This document shows, in pieces, positions 42,923-52,758 of a stretch of 64,000 nucleotides of DNA (the stretch's first letter is position 1; every line of letters begins with the position of its first letter). The stretch covers positions 2,687,231 to 2,751,230 of the forward strand of contig NZ_CP037422.1 of NCBI RefSeq assembly GCF_007748175.1, written 5' to 3'. Made by a program: the position numbers and the translations under genes. The notes under the pieces are model-generated. The model saw only the letters and a list, made by a program, of their open reading frames with translations, searched no databases and was not told the origin of the DNA. The DNA comes from Gimesia aquarii (GTDB lineage Bacteria > Planctomycetota > Planctomycetia > Planctomycetales > Planctomycetaceae).

Positions 42923-45076
42923 TTAGAGCGAAGCGTCTCCCTTGATTTGGCTTGAAAGTCCGCCGGCTGCAGGCAGGTACATTTTTTCTGCATAATCCAT
43001 CACCATCCGGTCTGCATTGAACCGCCAGCCTAAAGTTCGAATGGCTCGCTTCATTCGGGAAATCCAACCAAGGGGAAGGTCATCCTCATTTCGGTCATAA
43101 TAAAGTGGAATGACTTCTTCGTTCAACACTTTCATCAGATTAAGACCATCTCGATCATCCTGGATTTCCTGATTGACGTGTGTTCGTCCTTTACCAATGG
43201 CAAAACCATTTTGACCATCGAAGGCTTCTGCCCACCATCCATCCAGAATAGAACAGTTGAGCCCACCGTTTAATACCACTTTCTGCCCACTGGTTCCGGA
43301 TGCTTCAAGTGGACGACGCGGGTTGTTCAGCCAGACATCAACCCCTTGAACGAGATGTCGTCCCAGATTGATGTCATAATTTTCAAGCAACACAATTTTT
43401 CCACGGAACGGTGGCTCTTGTGTTAATTTGAATATTCTTTGCACAATCTGCTTACCTCGTTCGTCGGCAGGATGTGCCTTACCCGCAAAGATAAATTGTA
43501 CCGGCCGATCTGAATCCTCAATAATCTTGAGAAATGTATCCATATCCTTCATCACAAGGTCGGCACGTTTATAAGGGGCAAAACGCCTCGCAAAACCAAT
43601 CAGCAACGCATCTGGATTCAAAGCGGTTTTCAAGTGGCTGATTTCGCTCTCAGAATTACCTCGTCGATGTGCCTGCTTGACCAATGATTCACGAGCATAA
43701 ATAATCAGACGATTTTTTAATGACTGATGCGTTTCCCAAAGATCTCCGGGGGAAATCTCTTCAATTCCAGACCAGACATTTGACTCCCCTGTATGGTAAT
43801 ACCATTGAGTCGGCAATACACGGTCGTAGATCACACGCATCGGCGCAGCCAACCAGGTTGGCATATGAACGCCATTTGTAATGTGACCGACCGGAATTTC
43901 TTCCTCACTTCGCCAGGGCCACAAAGAGGCCCACATACGACGGCTCACGACTCCATGCAGGTTTGATACCGCGTTCGCCAGACGACTCAATTTGAAGGCG
44001 AGCACGGTCATACAAAAAGTTTCTCCTTCATTCTGAGGATCGACTCGGCCTAAGCTCATCAACGCATGGTGATCCAAGCCCAGTTGATCCCCCAACGGTC
44101 CTACATGTTCTTCGACCAGACCCGGGTCAAACCGGTCATGACCTGCCGGAACGGGAGTGTGTGTTGTGAAGACACAGGCAGCAGCAACATCGCGTAACGC
44201 ATCATCAAAAGAGAATCCATCTTCATGCATTCGGTTGCGTACACGCTCCAAGGGAGCAAATGCCGAGTGCCCTTCATTCATGTGAATGACGCTTGGCTCA
44301 ATTCCGATGGCCTCCAGAGCCTTCACACCACCGATTCCCAGCATGATCTCTTGGCGAATACGCGTTCGCTGATCGCCACCATACAACCGTGCGGTCAAAT
44401 GTCGATCTTCTTCACTATTTTCAGAAATGTCAGTATCGAGTAAATAGAGGGCAACGCGTCCGACATCAATCCGCCACACCTTGGCAAAGATTTCACCGGT
44501 GCGTGTGACGACTGAAATCACAACCGGTTTCCCCTCTGGCGTGAAGGCTGGTGAAATTGGCAAGTGACTCGTTTTTGCTTCGGTATAAGACTCCTGCTGC
44601 CAACCCTCTTTATCGATATGCTGAGAGAAGTACCCTTCTCCATAAAACAATCCGACAGCCACGAGAGGCAGACCAAGGTCAGAGGCACTTTTCAGATGGT
44701 CACCCGCCAGCACTCCTAAACCGCCGGAATAAATGTGTAATGATTCGTGAATCCCAAACTCAGCCGAGAAATAGGCGGCACAGCGGTGTCCCAGAATTGT
44801 GGCATTCGTTGAACCCCACGTATCCGATCGCTCCATGTATTCCTGCCAACGGCGATAGGCAACATTCACACGGGAATGCAAACTGAGATTACTAAGTTTG
44901 TCTTCCAGTTGTTCTGGAGAATACTCTTTCAGTAATAAAACTGGATTATGATCGAGTTCAGACCATTTCTCCGGATCAATCAGATGAAAAATCTGCGTCA
45001 CATCAGGCTGCCAACTCCACCAGAGATTCCCGGCCAAGTCACATAGTTTCTCATAAACTGTTTTTTTTATAGACAT
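42923..45076 (-). CDS. glgP: Alpha-glucan (glycogen) phosphorylase, GT35
   Basis: A 717-residue PLP-dependent enzyme that releases glucose 1-phosphate from glycogen or maltodextrin. It is of the short bacterial/archaeal type: the start [20 protein letters not shown] is typical. Other motifs are [101 protein letters not shown], and the PLP-region [20 protein letters not shown] followed by [20 protein letters not shown] 45076 has GGATGGA upstream and matches the family start; the GTG 48 bases before is less likely. It is divergent from nnrD. Confidence 0.95.
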   Translation of the reverse strand: MSIKKTVYEKLCDLAGNLWWSWQPDVTQIFHLIDPEKWSELDHNPVLLLKEYSPEQLEDKLSNLSLHSRVNVAYRRWQEYMERSDTWGSTNATILGHRCAAYFSAEFGIHESLHIYSGGLGVLAGDHLKSASDLGLPLVAVGLFYGEGYFSQHIDKEGWQQESYTEAKTSHLPISPAFTPEGKPVVISVVTRTGEIFAKVWRIDVGRVALYLLDTDISENSEEDRHLTARLYGGDQRTRIRQEIMLGIGGVKALEAIGIEPSVIHMNEGHSAFAPLERVRNRMHEDGFSFDDALRDVAAACVFTTHTPVPAGHDRFDPGLVEEHVGPLGDQLGLDHHALMSLGRVDPQNEGETFCMTVLAFKLSRLANAVSNLHGVVSRRMWASLWPWRSEEEIPVGHITNGVHMPTWLAAPMRVIYDRVLPTQWYYHTGESNVWSGIEEISPGDLWETHQSLKNRLIIYARESLVKQAHRRGNSESEISHLKTALNPDALLIGFARRFAPYKRADLVMKDMDTFLKIIEDSDRPVQFIFAGKAHPADERGKQIVQRIFKLTQEPPFRGKIVLLENYDINLGRHLVQGVDVWLNNPRRPLEASGTSGQKVVLNGGLNCSILDGWWAEAFDGQNGFAIGKGRTHVNQEIQDDRDGLNLMKVLNEEVIPLYYDRNEDDLPLGWISRMKRAIRTLGWRFNADRMVMDYAEKMYLPAAGGLSSQIKGDASL

Positions 45077-45488
45077 TAAAAATCCATCCAATCCATTACG
45101 ATTTATGCAGTTCTGCTTTTCCACAGATTCTTTCAGTGGTTAATGATCATTCCATTCTCACAACTTTGTTGAACCAGCAGAAGTGAGTACTGAGCGTATC
45201 ATAGAAAAAACGTTTCATTCAAAAAAGGGACTCAAAGTATACTTAACCACCCAAAAACGGGGAGTCTTATTGGTCACCGATTCAGTATGTTAAATCGAAC
45301 TTCCCATTATTCCCTCCATCCCAGTTATCCCATCCATCCTATGCTAGCTCTAAAAATTCCATAGACTTCCCAAGTACAACAGAAAAACAGGTTATACTAA
45401 AATAATAATCTGTTGATATCTCCTGTTCAGCGTCCAAAATGATACCTCATTTTAGTGACGTTGTTTGAATTTGAAAGAAGTTTTTGCG
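45077..45488. other. Intergenic region between divergent glgP and nnrD
   Basis: About 410 bases, AT-rich, expected to hold both promoters. No gene or structured repeat seen. GAAAGAAG at about 45472 is the ribosome site for nnrD. Confidence 0.5.
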
Positions 45489-46364
45489 ATGAATATTCAG
45501 CGAGTTTCCGATCTACCTTCACCACCTGTCCGTCCGGAAAACTCTCATAAGGGAACGTTCGGTAAAGTACTGATTATCGCTGGCAGTTCCGGTATGAGTG
45601 GCGCTGCCTGCCTCTCTGGCATGGGTGCATTACGTGGCGGATCGGGGCTGGTTTTTCTGGCCATTCCTGAATCGATCCAATCGATTGTCGCTACTGTGAA
45701 TGCCTGTTATTTGACCATTCCGTTACAGAACGATCAACAAGGCAATCTATCTGAGTCATCCAAAACACATTTATTCAACCAACTTCATGATTTTGACGCC
45801 GTTGCTATCGGTCCCGGTTGTGGGCAACACACATGGGTCCAGGAAGTGACGCTCAAGCTTTACACAGAACTCAAGCAGACATTGATTGTTGATGCAGATG
45901 GTCTGAATGCGATCGCCACTTCAGGTAGACCGTTACCAAAAGCAACAGGCCCCCGGATTCTGACTCCGCACCCGGGTGAGTTTTCACGTTTGATCAATCT
46001 GTCAACCACTGAAATTGCCCAACAACGAGAGGAGCTTTCCATTGCGTTTGCAAAACAACATCAAGTTGTGTTGTTACTGAAAGGGTCACACTCACTCATT
46101 ACAGACGGCACTCGGATCGCCGTCAATACAACGGGCAACAGTGGTTTGGCTACTGGTGGTAGCGGTGATGTACTTACCGGATTAATCACTTCACTGGCCG
46201 GTCAAGGACTGGAAGCTTTTGAAGCCGCGCAACTGGCCGCACACTTGCATGGACGAGCAGGAGATCTCGCCGCACAACAACTATCGCAGCCTGCCCTGAT
46301 CGCCTCTGATCTTCCCGACTACCTGCCTGAAGCCTGGTTAGAATTACTTCAAAGTCAAAATTGA
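45489..46364 (+). CDS. nnrD: ADP/ATP-dependent NAD(P)H-hydrate dehydratase
   Basis: A 291-residue ribokinase-like enzyme that repairs hydrated NADH/NADPH. It is a single-domain NnrD without the NnrE epimerase half. Motifs: GTFGKVLIIAGSSGMSGAAC (about residues 23-42), VAIGPGCGQHTWVQ, LIVDADGLNAIA, RILTPHPGEFSRLI, VVLLLKGSHSLI and NSGLATGGSGDVLTGLITSL with the phosphate-binding GSGDVLTG. ATG 45489 has a purine-rich site upstream and gives the normal length; the TTG at 45465 would overlap that site. No epimerase gene is nearby. Confidence 0.93.
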   Translation: MNIQRVSDLPSPPVRPENSHKGTFGKVLIIAGSSGMSGAACLSGMGALRGGSGLVFLAIPESIQSIVATVNACYLTIPLQNDQQGNLSESSKTHLFNQLHDFDAVAIGPGCGQHTWVQEVTLKLYTELKQTLIVDADGLNAIATSGRPLPKATGPRILTPHPGEFSRLINLSTTEIAQQREELSIAFAKQHQVVLLLKGSHSLITDGTRIAVNTTGNSGLATGGSGDVLTGLITSLAGQGLEAFEAAQLAAHLHGRAGDLAAQQLSQPALIASDLPDYLPEAWLELLQSQN

Positions 46365-46408
46365 CGAAGCATCTACAGTGTTACCGCCTGTAAATCGTCT
46401 TGATCCGC

Positions 46409-47629
46409 TTACTTTGTTTTTTGCGTTACGGACTGATTGGCTGGCATGGGATATACAGGTGCATTCGCATCCGGCGTTCGTTTCAATAGTTCGGAGAGTT
46501 GAAACCCATAATATTTCTGATTCGCAGCAGGGCTGCCATCACTGCTCGCATTGGCTACCCATAATTTCGTTGATTTTGGCTCGAATAACACATTATGTAA
46601 ATTCGATTTCATCGCGACAGGACGGCTCATCAGCTTGATCGCAGATTCGGCGGTGAACGAGCCATGCCCTTGTTTGACTCGCTTGGAAAGCTCTTGATAG
46701 CGATCTCCGGCTGAGAGTAAAGCGGCATCCTTCACTGCGTTCGGTAACAGGGGATGAGCTTCCCCGGGCTGAATCAGTTCCATCTTCTCCCAGGAAGTCG
46801 CCATACCAACCGCTCGATTGGTTTTGCCGTCGGCAATCACATAATAATACTCACAAGTACGATAGTTATCGCGAAACACGGCAATCGCCTCATCCAGATC
46901 TTTGGCAGTTTCTAAAACTTCACGCACGAGAAACGCCATCGGCACACCAGACCAATGCCCTAAACCTCTTCCTCCCATTTCTCCAATGGAAACGGATTTC
47001 ATGTTCATCCCGGTCACAGATCCGATGAATCCGGCATACGAAACGTTCACAAACGGGATGCCGCCCTTTGGTTCTGCGACGACTAATACCGCATGATCCT
47101 GTAAACCCCAGTCACAGGCATAGTCCAGAACACGTCCGTGATAGAGAGTTCCATCTTTCGTAGCAGAATTCGCAATCGAAAACCCACTACAATGAAACAT
47201 CTCCGGAATAAAATTCGTGGCCCGCACATCTTCGAAAGCAATCTCTGCACCTGCTGCCAAACCTTTCATTTCCTCAACATACTTTTGAGGAGTGTAAGGC
47301 TTTTGAATTTGAACAATCGTTTCAATCGCCTGCCGTGGTTTTAATTTTACAAGCCCCAAATCTACGAGTGTCGTGTCTCCCTTATCATTTAAGAGAGTAT
47401 ACATATTCTTGCGAATACTCTCTTTAAGAAGGACTCCCTGTTGATACCCCATTTCATAATGAGTTCCTTTAAGATGGAGCACCAGATAGCCATCAACCTT
47501 CTCCAACCATCCCTCACCACAGCGTGCAATCGTCTTACTCTCAGCAGAAGCCGTGACAGACGAAAACAAGACCACAGCCAGTAGTACTAATGAGCATAAA
47601 CCTGAGAATTGGCGCGGGGTACGAAACAT
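46409..47629 (-). CDS. C45-family autoproteolytic acyltransferase/hydrolase, exported
   Basis: A 406-residue exported protein: signal peptide with LCSLVLLAVVLFSSVTASAE. The mature part begins like the acyl-CoA:isopenicillin acyltransferase/phospholipase B-like group: GTHYEMGYQQGVLLKESIRK, then YVEEMKGLAAGA and DVRATNFIPEMFHCSGFSIA, where Cys is the likely self-cleaving nucleophile. TLYHGRVLDYACDW, VNVSYAGFIGSVTGMNMKSV and GEMGGRGLGHWSGVP follow. Members cleave or form amides of acyl groups; the substrate here is unknown. ATG 47629 has AAAGGAT upstream and leads straight into the signal peptide; the ATG at 47662 is less likely. Confidence 0.82.
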   Translation of the reverse strand: MFRTPRQFSGLCSLVLLAVVLFSSVTASAESKTIARCGEGWLEKVDGYLVLHLKGTHYEMGYQQGVLLKESIRKNMYTLLNDKGDTTLVDLGLVKLKPRQAIETIVQIQKPYTPQKYVEEMKGLAAGAEIAFEDVRATNFIPEMFHCSGFSIANSATKDGTLYHGRVLDYACDWGLQDHAVLVVAEPKGGIPFVNVSYAGFIGSVTGMNMKSVSIGEMGGRGLGHWSGVPMAFLVREVLETAKDLDEAIAVFRDNYRTCEYYYVIADGKTNRAVGMATSWEKMELIQPGEAHPLLPNAVKDAALLSAGDRYQELSKRVKQGHGSFTAESAIKLMSRPVAMKSNLHNVLFEPKSTKLWVANASSDGSPAANQKYYGFQLSELLKRTPDANAPVYPMPANQSVTQKTK

Positions 47630-47973
47630 ACGAAGATCCTTTTCACTTTTCAGAACCATCATTGAAAATGGAAAATGAGTTGATTTCAGACAAGACCCTT
47701 ATTATGACAAATCAGCAGAAAGTTACAAAATCAATTCTTCCTGTTGTCAACAAAAAATGAACATAAAAACACATTTCAGACTCGCATCATAAATCAGATG
47801 CTCATAGACTTGAAATAGTCCACCTGAATGTGTGAAGATTACGGCTTGAAGACCCGCAGTAACTGTAAATACCTCATGTGTTTCTCTCCGGTTTCAGGAA
47901 ATGCTGCGGGAATCGTTAGTATCTTCACACGTGGATTTTACGTCTTTTCATTCGATCTTTGTTAGTAGTCTTT
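47630..47973. other. Intergenic region between divergent C45 hydrolase and MMPL genes
   Basis: About 340 bases, AT-rich, with no gene, RNA or repeat I can support. Promoters for both genes are expected. Confidence 0.45.
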
Positions 47974-50442
47974 ATGTTCCGAGTCTTAGGCAACACTGTT
48001 GTCCGGTATTGGCAAATTTTTCTTACTGGCTGGATTTTGGCATTAGTAGGAATTTCGTATGCTGCCCCCGAATGGTCAACAGTAGTACAAAATGGTGAGT
48101 TCGCGTTTCTGCCGGGGGACTCTCCCAGTCTCTTGGGAGAAAAATTGTTTAAGCGCGCTTTCCCAGATGATCTACTCGCCAGTAGTATTGTGATCGTTGT
48201 TCGCCGTGAACATGGTGATCAGGGTCTAACTGAAAAAGACCTCAAGTTTATCGAGGAAGATCTCAAACCACGACTTGAAGAGATTGCAGAACGTGAGGGA
48301 GGCTACGCAACCGAAAATGATGGTACGGGGCCTCCCGAAAAAACGTCTAATATCTCACGCATTCGGACGTTCACAGACAAATCGATAGGAGATTTATTAC
48401 AAAGCGAAGATAACAAAGCTTCGCTGGTGATTGTTGAGCTCTCGACAGAATTTCTTGACCAAAGCAATGCAAAAACGGTCGCGAATATTGAGCACTTAAT
48501 TCAACACGACGATGAATTCAAAAAAGAAATCGAGCCAGGTTTAGACATCACACTCAGCGGCATTGCTACGGTCGGTCGCGATATGATGCGCGCTGCAAAT
48601 CAAAGTGCGGAAGCAACCGAACTCTGGACTGTTTTACTGGTCGTACTGTTACTGATCATCATTTACCGTGCTCCGATCCTGGCGTTAATACCATTATTCA
48701 CGGTTTTTGTTTCTGTGAAGATTGCCCTTTCGGTTCTGGCGATCCTGGGAGACTGGGGGTATGTCGGACTCTTTTCCGGGATTGAGGTCTACGTGACAGT
48801 CATACTCTACGGAGCGGGAGTGGATTATTGCCTGTTCCTGATTGCCCGTCACCGTGAAGAACTCGATAAGGAATGTACTTTCAAGGAGGCGATTTCCAAC
48901 TCCATCGCCACGGTGGGAGCCGCGCTGGCCGCCAGTGCAGGGACCACCATGTGTGGAATCGGGATGATGGTTTTCGCACAGTTTGGTAAATTCCAACAGG
49001 CTGGCATTGCGATGTCGTTGAGTCTGTTTTTTGTATTGATGGCTTCGTTGACACTGAGCCCTGCGCTACTCTGTCTGGCTGGACGATTTGCTTACTGGCC
49101 ACAATCGTTCAATGAACGAGTTGCGATCTCCGCAGGCTGGCTGACTCCCTCCAGCGTCATGGCGCGACTCATGCAACGCAATTGGGCCGGTTCTCTTTGG
49201 GAATCAGTCTCGAACGCTTTACTTAAAAGTCCGGGTAAAATCTGGCTGTCAACATTTCTGGTCCTGTTTCCGTTTGCACTGATCAGTATCGCCTGTTATG
49301 GGAATTTGAGTTATGGCCTGCTTTCAGAACTTCCCAGTGAAGACCCCAGTGTTGTGGGAACCAAGGCAGTACAAGGACATTACCCCGCTGGCGCAACCGG
49401 ACCTCTGACTTTATTATTCCAAAACCCGAATATTGATTTTTCAAATTCCCAGGGTCGCGAAGCAATCGAAACGCTCACTGAGGCATTACTGAGCCAAAAA
49501 GAAGCTCTGGGCATCGCAGACATTCGCAATATGATCAAGCCGTTTGGCATTGATGCGGAAGATGAAATGGAAAAGGCCAAAGATTTGCGAGGACTAGCAA
49601 AAATAAAGGCCATCAGCCGTATTAAGGTCATTAAAAACTATTATGTCAGCTTAGAACCTGATCTCGAAAATCATGTGACACGCATGGACCTTGTGCTCGA
49701 GAAGGATCCCTTTTCACACGACAGTATGATGCAACTCGAACGTGTGAAGGCTGCCGTCAGTAAATCCCTTCCCAAAGATCTGCGCAATGACACGAAGCTC
49801 TTTTATATCGGTGCCACCGCGAGCATCAGCGACCTGAAAGAAGTAACAGACGAAGACCAGGCCCGCATCGATATACTCGTACTGGGTAGTGTATTTCTCA
49901 TTCTGGTGATCTTGTTAAGACGCCCTGCGATTTCTGCCTATCTGATCGTGAGTGTCTTTTTCAGTTATCTGGTCACTCTGGGAGTGACATTTACTGTCTT
50001 TTGGGCGCTTGACCCGGAAAACTTTGCCGGGCTGGACTGGAAAGTCCCCATGTTTCTCTTCACGATTCTGATCGCTGTCGGTGAAGACTATAATATCTAT
50101 CTCATTACGCGTATTGATGAAGAGCAAAAAACCAAAGGTCCTGTTGAAGGTGTGATCTCTGCTCTCAAGAAGACGGGCGGCATCATCTCCAGTTGCGGAA
50201 TCATTATGGCGGGTACCTTCTCATCGCTCATGGCAGGTACCCTGGTTGGAATGCAGCAACTCGGTTTTGCACTCGCGTTTGGAGTGTTGCTCGATACGTT
50301 TATCATCCGGCCAATCATTGTGCCCGCGTACCTCATCATGCTCTATCGCGGCTACTTCGGTTCCTGGGGGAAATATCTAGGCGCTGCCCAGTTTCTGGAA
50401 GCAAAGCCTCAACCCGAACTCGATTCGACACATGTCAAATAA
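47974..50442 (+). CDS. MMPL/RND-family transporter
   Basis: An 822-residue integral membrane transporter of the RND superfamily, MMPL branch, probably exporting lipids or hydrophobic compounds with the proton gradient. It has the two-repeat layout: one membrane segment at the N-terminus, an external domain (about residues 35-200), five segments (about 205-380: LWTVLLVVLLLIIIYRAPIL, VTVILYGAGVDYCLFLIARH, SAGTTMCGIGMMVFAQFGKF), a second external domain (about 450-630) and the matching second set (ILVLGSVFLILVILL, FLFTILIAVGEDYNIYLITR, SSCGIIMAGTFSSLMAGTLV). GAGVDYCLFL and AVGEDYNIYL are the paired MMPL motifs with the buried Asp. Start ATG 47974; a TTG 15 bases earlier is possible. Confidence 0.92.
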   Translation: MFRVLGNTVVRYWQIFLTGWILALVGISYAAPEWSTVVQNGEFAFLPGDSPSLLGEKLFKRAFPDDLLASSIVIVVRREHGDQGLTEKDLKFIEEDLKPRLEEIAEREGGYATENDGTGPPEKTSNISRIRTFTDKSIGDLLQSEDNKASLVIVELSTEFLDQSNAKTVANIEHLIQHDDEFKKEIEPGLDITLSGIATVGRDMMRAANQSAEATELWTVLLVVLLLIIIYRAPILALIPLFTVFVSVKIALSVLAILGDWGYVGLFSGIEVYVTVILYGAGVDYCLFLIARHREELDKECTFKEAISNSIATVGAALAASAGTTMCGIGMMVFAQFGKFQQAGIAMSLSLFFVLMASLTLSPALLCLAGRFAYWPQSFNERVAISAGWLTPSSVMARLMQRNWAGSLWESVSNALLKSPGKIWLSTFLVLFPFALISIACYGNLSYGLLSELPSEDPSVVGTKAVQGHYPAGATGPLTLLFQNPNIDFSNSQGREAIETLTEALLSQKEALGIADIRNMIKPFGIDAEDEMEKAKDLRGLAKIKAISRIKVIKNYYVSLEPDLENHVTRMDLVLEKDPFSHDSMMQLERVKAAVSKSLPKDLRNDTKLFYIGATASISDLKEVTDEDQARIDILVLGSVFLILVILLRRPAISAYLIVSVFFSYLVTLGVTFTVFWALDPENFAGLDWKVPMFLFTILIAVGEDYNIYLITRIDEEQKTKGPVEGVISALKKTGGIISSCGIIMAGTFSSLMAGTLVGMQQLGFALAFGVLLDTFIIRPIIVPAYLIMLYRGYFGSWGKYLGAAQFLEAKPQPELDSTHVK

Positions 50443-50466
50443 CGAACCGGAACAGGATCATTCCAC

Positions 50467-51264
50467 TCAGCGAGGTGTATGAATAATCAACTCGGGCAAC
50501 GCAGCTGATCGAGAACCACTGACTGGTGGATTATCGGCAGGACGAAACGTGAAGACGGCAGAGAATTTAGGTTGATCGGTATAATTGCGGGTGGCTGCAT
50601 GAAATGTGCGACAGTGGAAGAACAAGACATCCCCCGGATGTAATTCCGCAGAAATACCCGTCTTTATCAATTCCTGATTCTCTGGAGCATCAGGTCTCAG
50701 GAAAATACGATCATCCAGGCGATGTTGTTCAAATTCCATCCGGTGGGTTCCGGGAATGACCTTCAAACATCCGTTGTCCAGAGTTTCCTCTCCCAGAGCA
50801 ACCCAGACGCTGATCAATTCTTTCCGTTCAAAAGACCAGAAGCGGATATCCTGATGCCACATCGTATCGCTGCTGAATTCGGGCTGCTTGGTCATAATAC
50901 AATTATGATGAGCCAACGGCATTACATAGTCTGGCCCCAATAACTGAGCCAGCCGTCCTACCAATACAGGATGGTTCACCAGTTCCGTAAAACACATGCC
51001 CCGGCTGTGTGCCTGCTTCAATCGACGCACTGTTTCCCCGCCCATCACATTCCGAGAAGGAGGTGAGCCCGGGTATTCCACATCGGCCTCATACTCTACC
51101 GGTTCGACCACATTGGCCAGCCCCTCTTTCGTCGCCGCCAGCATTTCTTGCCTGAGTGACTCGGGGCAAAGATTCCGCAGAATCAGGTATCCGTCATTCT
51201 CGAATTTTTCAACTTCTTCTGACGTTAATAGATCATTTGTGAGGGATCGTGATGGTGAAGACAT
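50467..51264 (-). CDS. Phytanoyl-CoA dioxygenase (PhyH) family protein
   Basis: A 265-residue Fe(II)/2-oxoglutarate-dependent oxygenase. Iron ligands fit the His-x-Asp...His facial triad: MWHQDIRFW (His and Asp) and VLFFHCRTFHAATRNYTD (distal His and 2-oxoglutarate Arg). EKFENDGYLILRNLCPESL at the start and NGCLKVIPGTHRMEFEQHR in the middle are typical of PhyH proteins. The substrate cannot be told from sequence; bacterial members hydroxylate natural products, ectoine or lipids. It lies 24 bases from the convergent MMPL gene. Start ATG 51264. Confidence 0.92.
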   Translation of the reverse strand: MSSPSRSLTNDLLTSEEVEKFENDGYLILRNLCPESLRQEMLAATKEGLANVVEPVEYEADVEYPGSPPSRNVMGGETVRRLKQAHSRGMCFTELVNHPVLVGRLAQLLGPDYVMPLAHHNCIMTKQPEFSSDTMWHQDIRFWSFERKELISVWVALGEETLDNGCLKVIPGTHRMEFEQHRLDDRIFLRPDAPENQELIKTGISAELHPGDVLFFHCRTFHAATRNYTDQPKFSAVFTFRPADNPPVSGSRSAALPELIIHTPR

Positions 51265-51471
51265 TGTTTTGTGCTCTAATTATTGAAAACCCAAGCCGGA
51301 ACCAAATCCATATAACACATTTACCAGCTTGACACACCCGCATATGATACAGTTCGCCCCGAAAATATTAAAGGATATACCATTTTTCCACTCTAGTTCT
51401 CTACATGGCTACTTAAAGACTTATTTAGGAACTCGGGTAATTCGTCGAGCCTCCGCATATCGTGTGTACAA

Positions 51472-51930
51472 TTATTCGTTTTCTCTATGTACTACTAACT
51501 CAAAGCCCGGTTTGGGATTGAGTATCGAATCTTTGATCAAGTCCGGTTTGAGTACAACATCACAGAGCTTAGCTCGCGGTATCCACTCAAATATTTCACT
51601 GCTACTTTTCTCTTTACTATGAATCTCATCTGAAATCCACTCGACCTCATAAATGGTGCATATCTCATGAAAGTGTATGCCATCCAGATCAAAAAAATTC
51701 TCGACGATGACTGCAGGCCGAATCACCTCGAACCCCACACCAATTTCCTCGGTCAATTCCCGCCACAACGCTGAGTGAGAGTCTTCATTCGTTTTAATCC
51801 GTCCCCCCGGAAGAAACCACCAGTCCTGCCCCCGGAAACGGCATAACAGCACATCTGCCCCGTGCGTCACAATCGCCGCCACCCGCAAATTAATTCGATA
51901 GCCATTCAAATCAACACTGATGTCACTCAT
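51472..51930 (-). CDS. NUDIX hydrolase
   Basis: A 152-residue NUDIX enzyme hydrolysing a nucleoside diphosphate linked to another moiety. The Nudix box reads GGRIKTNEDSHSALWRELTE then EIG, fitting GX5EX7REUXEEXGU exactly. The N-terminal strand RVAAIVTHGADVLLCRF and WWFLPGG fit the fold. The substrate is unknown: ADP-ribose, NADH or modified nucleotides are all possible. A macro-domain gene lies in the same gene run, which makes ADP-ribose-type substrates attractive but unproven. Start ATG 51930. Confidence 0.9.
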   Translation of the reverse strand: MSDISVDLNGYRINLRVAAIVTHGADVLLCRFRGQDWWFLPGGRIKTNEDSHSALWRELTEEIGVGFEVIRPAVIVENFFDLDGIHFHEICTIYEVEWISDEIHSKEKSSSEIFEWIPRAKLCDVVLKPDLIKDSILNPKPGFELVVHRENE

Positions 51931-51993
51931 TCGAAATCCTTGAGCTGAGGAAGTTTTTTTTCAGTTTGTAGAGAACACAACCTCAGAGCGTTT

Positions 51994-52055
51994 TCTCCTA
52001 AACGATCATGCCTTCTTTTAATAAGGATACTTGAGCAAAGATACCGACACACTGA
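51994..52055 (-). pseudogene. Relic of a nitrilase-family 3' end
   Basis: On the minus strand this stretch translates as VGIFAQVSLLKEGMIV, a stop, then E. The intact amidase gene at 55671-56408 ends SVVTQVPLLEEGMIVQEITF. At the DNA level 51994-52041 matches 55682-55729 at 37 of 48 positions with a 16-base exact block. The Gln codon after MIV is now TAG. This looks like the last piece of a decayed copy of that gene; upstream of it I can find no further homology. Confidence 0.65.
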
Positions 52056-52170
52056 TTCATTTTTTTGTCTTCGCAGACATACATTATATTGAATTTCATC
52101 AGATGATTCTGAACCAAAAGCATAAGGCAATTACTTTAATTCAGTACCTGGTTGCGCAGTCGAGCCATGC

Positions 52171-52554
52171 TCAATAATCAACCTCAAAGTGCCATTTAAT
52201 ACCATGCTTTGCCGCTAAATTTAGGAGTCTTTCACACTCTTGTAAGTCGTCTGTGATCCCCTCTGTTTGCCCTGCAGAATGCCCTAGTAATGCTCGAACT
52301 GTAGTTAGGCCTTCTTCAGCTGAAAACTGTTGAAGTGCTGGTAACTCAATATTATCTGAGTCCACTCCTTCATCTGCTAAAAAATCTGCGGCGTGTTCGG
52401 GATCAATACTGAAAAAATCGGAAAGGGGACACACTCCAAGATCGCGTGCCACTTGATCAAGTGAATCAGTAGCACGGGCCAGACATTTCCCATCCATGAA
52501 AGAATCGACCCCCTCAATTTCGCGTTCTAAGACTATGAAATATGCTACTCCCAT
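52171..52554 (-). CDS. Acidic hypothetical protein
   Basis: A 127-residue acidic cytoplasmic protein with no signal peptide or membrane segment. It starts GVAYFIVLEREIEGVDSFMD then GKCLARATDSLDQVARDLGV, with PLSDFFSIDPEHAADFL and HGIKWHFEVDY at the end. I have a weak memory of similar short proteins (YFIVLE start, G-K-x-LA, PL-x-DFFS) in many bacteria, always without a known function. GAGGAA upstream of ATG 52554 supports translation. It lies in the run of small minus-strand genes downstream of the DUF2314-ankyrin gene. Confidence 0.7.
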   Translation of the reverse strand: MGVAYFIVLEREIEGVDSFMDGKCLARATDSLDQVARDLGVCPLSDFFSIDPEHAADFLADEGVDSDNIELPALQQFSAEEGLTTVRALLGHSAGQTEGITDDLQECERLLNLAAKHGIKWHFEVDY

Positions 52555-52758
52555 ATCATTTCCTCGTGTTGTGTTGTCTGACTGATAGCAACATCACACA
52601 CTGTTATTGATACATGTTGTATCCAGACAAAAAAGGGAAAGTTCGTTTTATAATATAGCTCTGATATCACAACGGCAACATAGATAACGACATAACCATT
52701 CGCTTTGAGTGACTTGAAAATTGATAATAAAATCTCTTTGCCGAAACCTATGATCAAA

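Noticed and set aside
51927-52130. 67-codon minus-strand open frame next to the NUDIX gene
   Set aside because: Its sequence shows no domain or signal; it overlaps the nitrilase relic in a different frame and the NUDIX start by four bases. Treated as non-coding.
52545-52757. 70-codon minus-strand frame between the DUF2314-ankyrin and hypothetical genes
   Set aside because: No ribosome site, overlaps the start of the next gene, and hydrophobic content looks like AT-rich chance.
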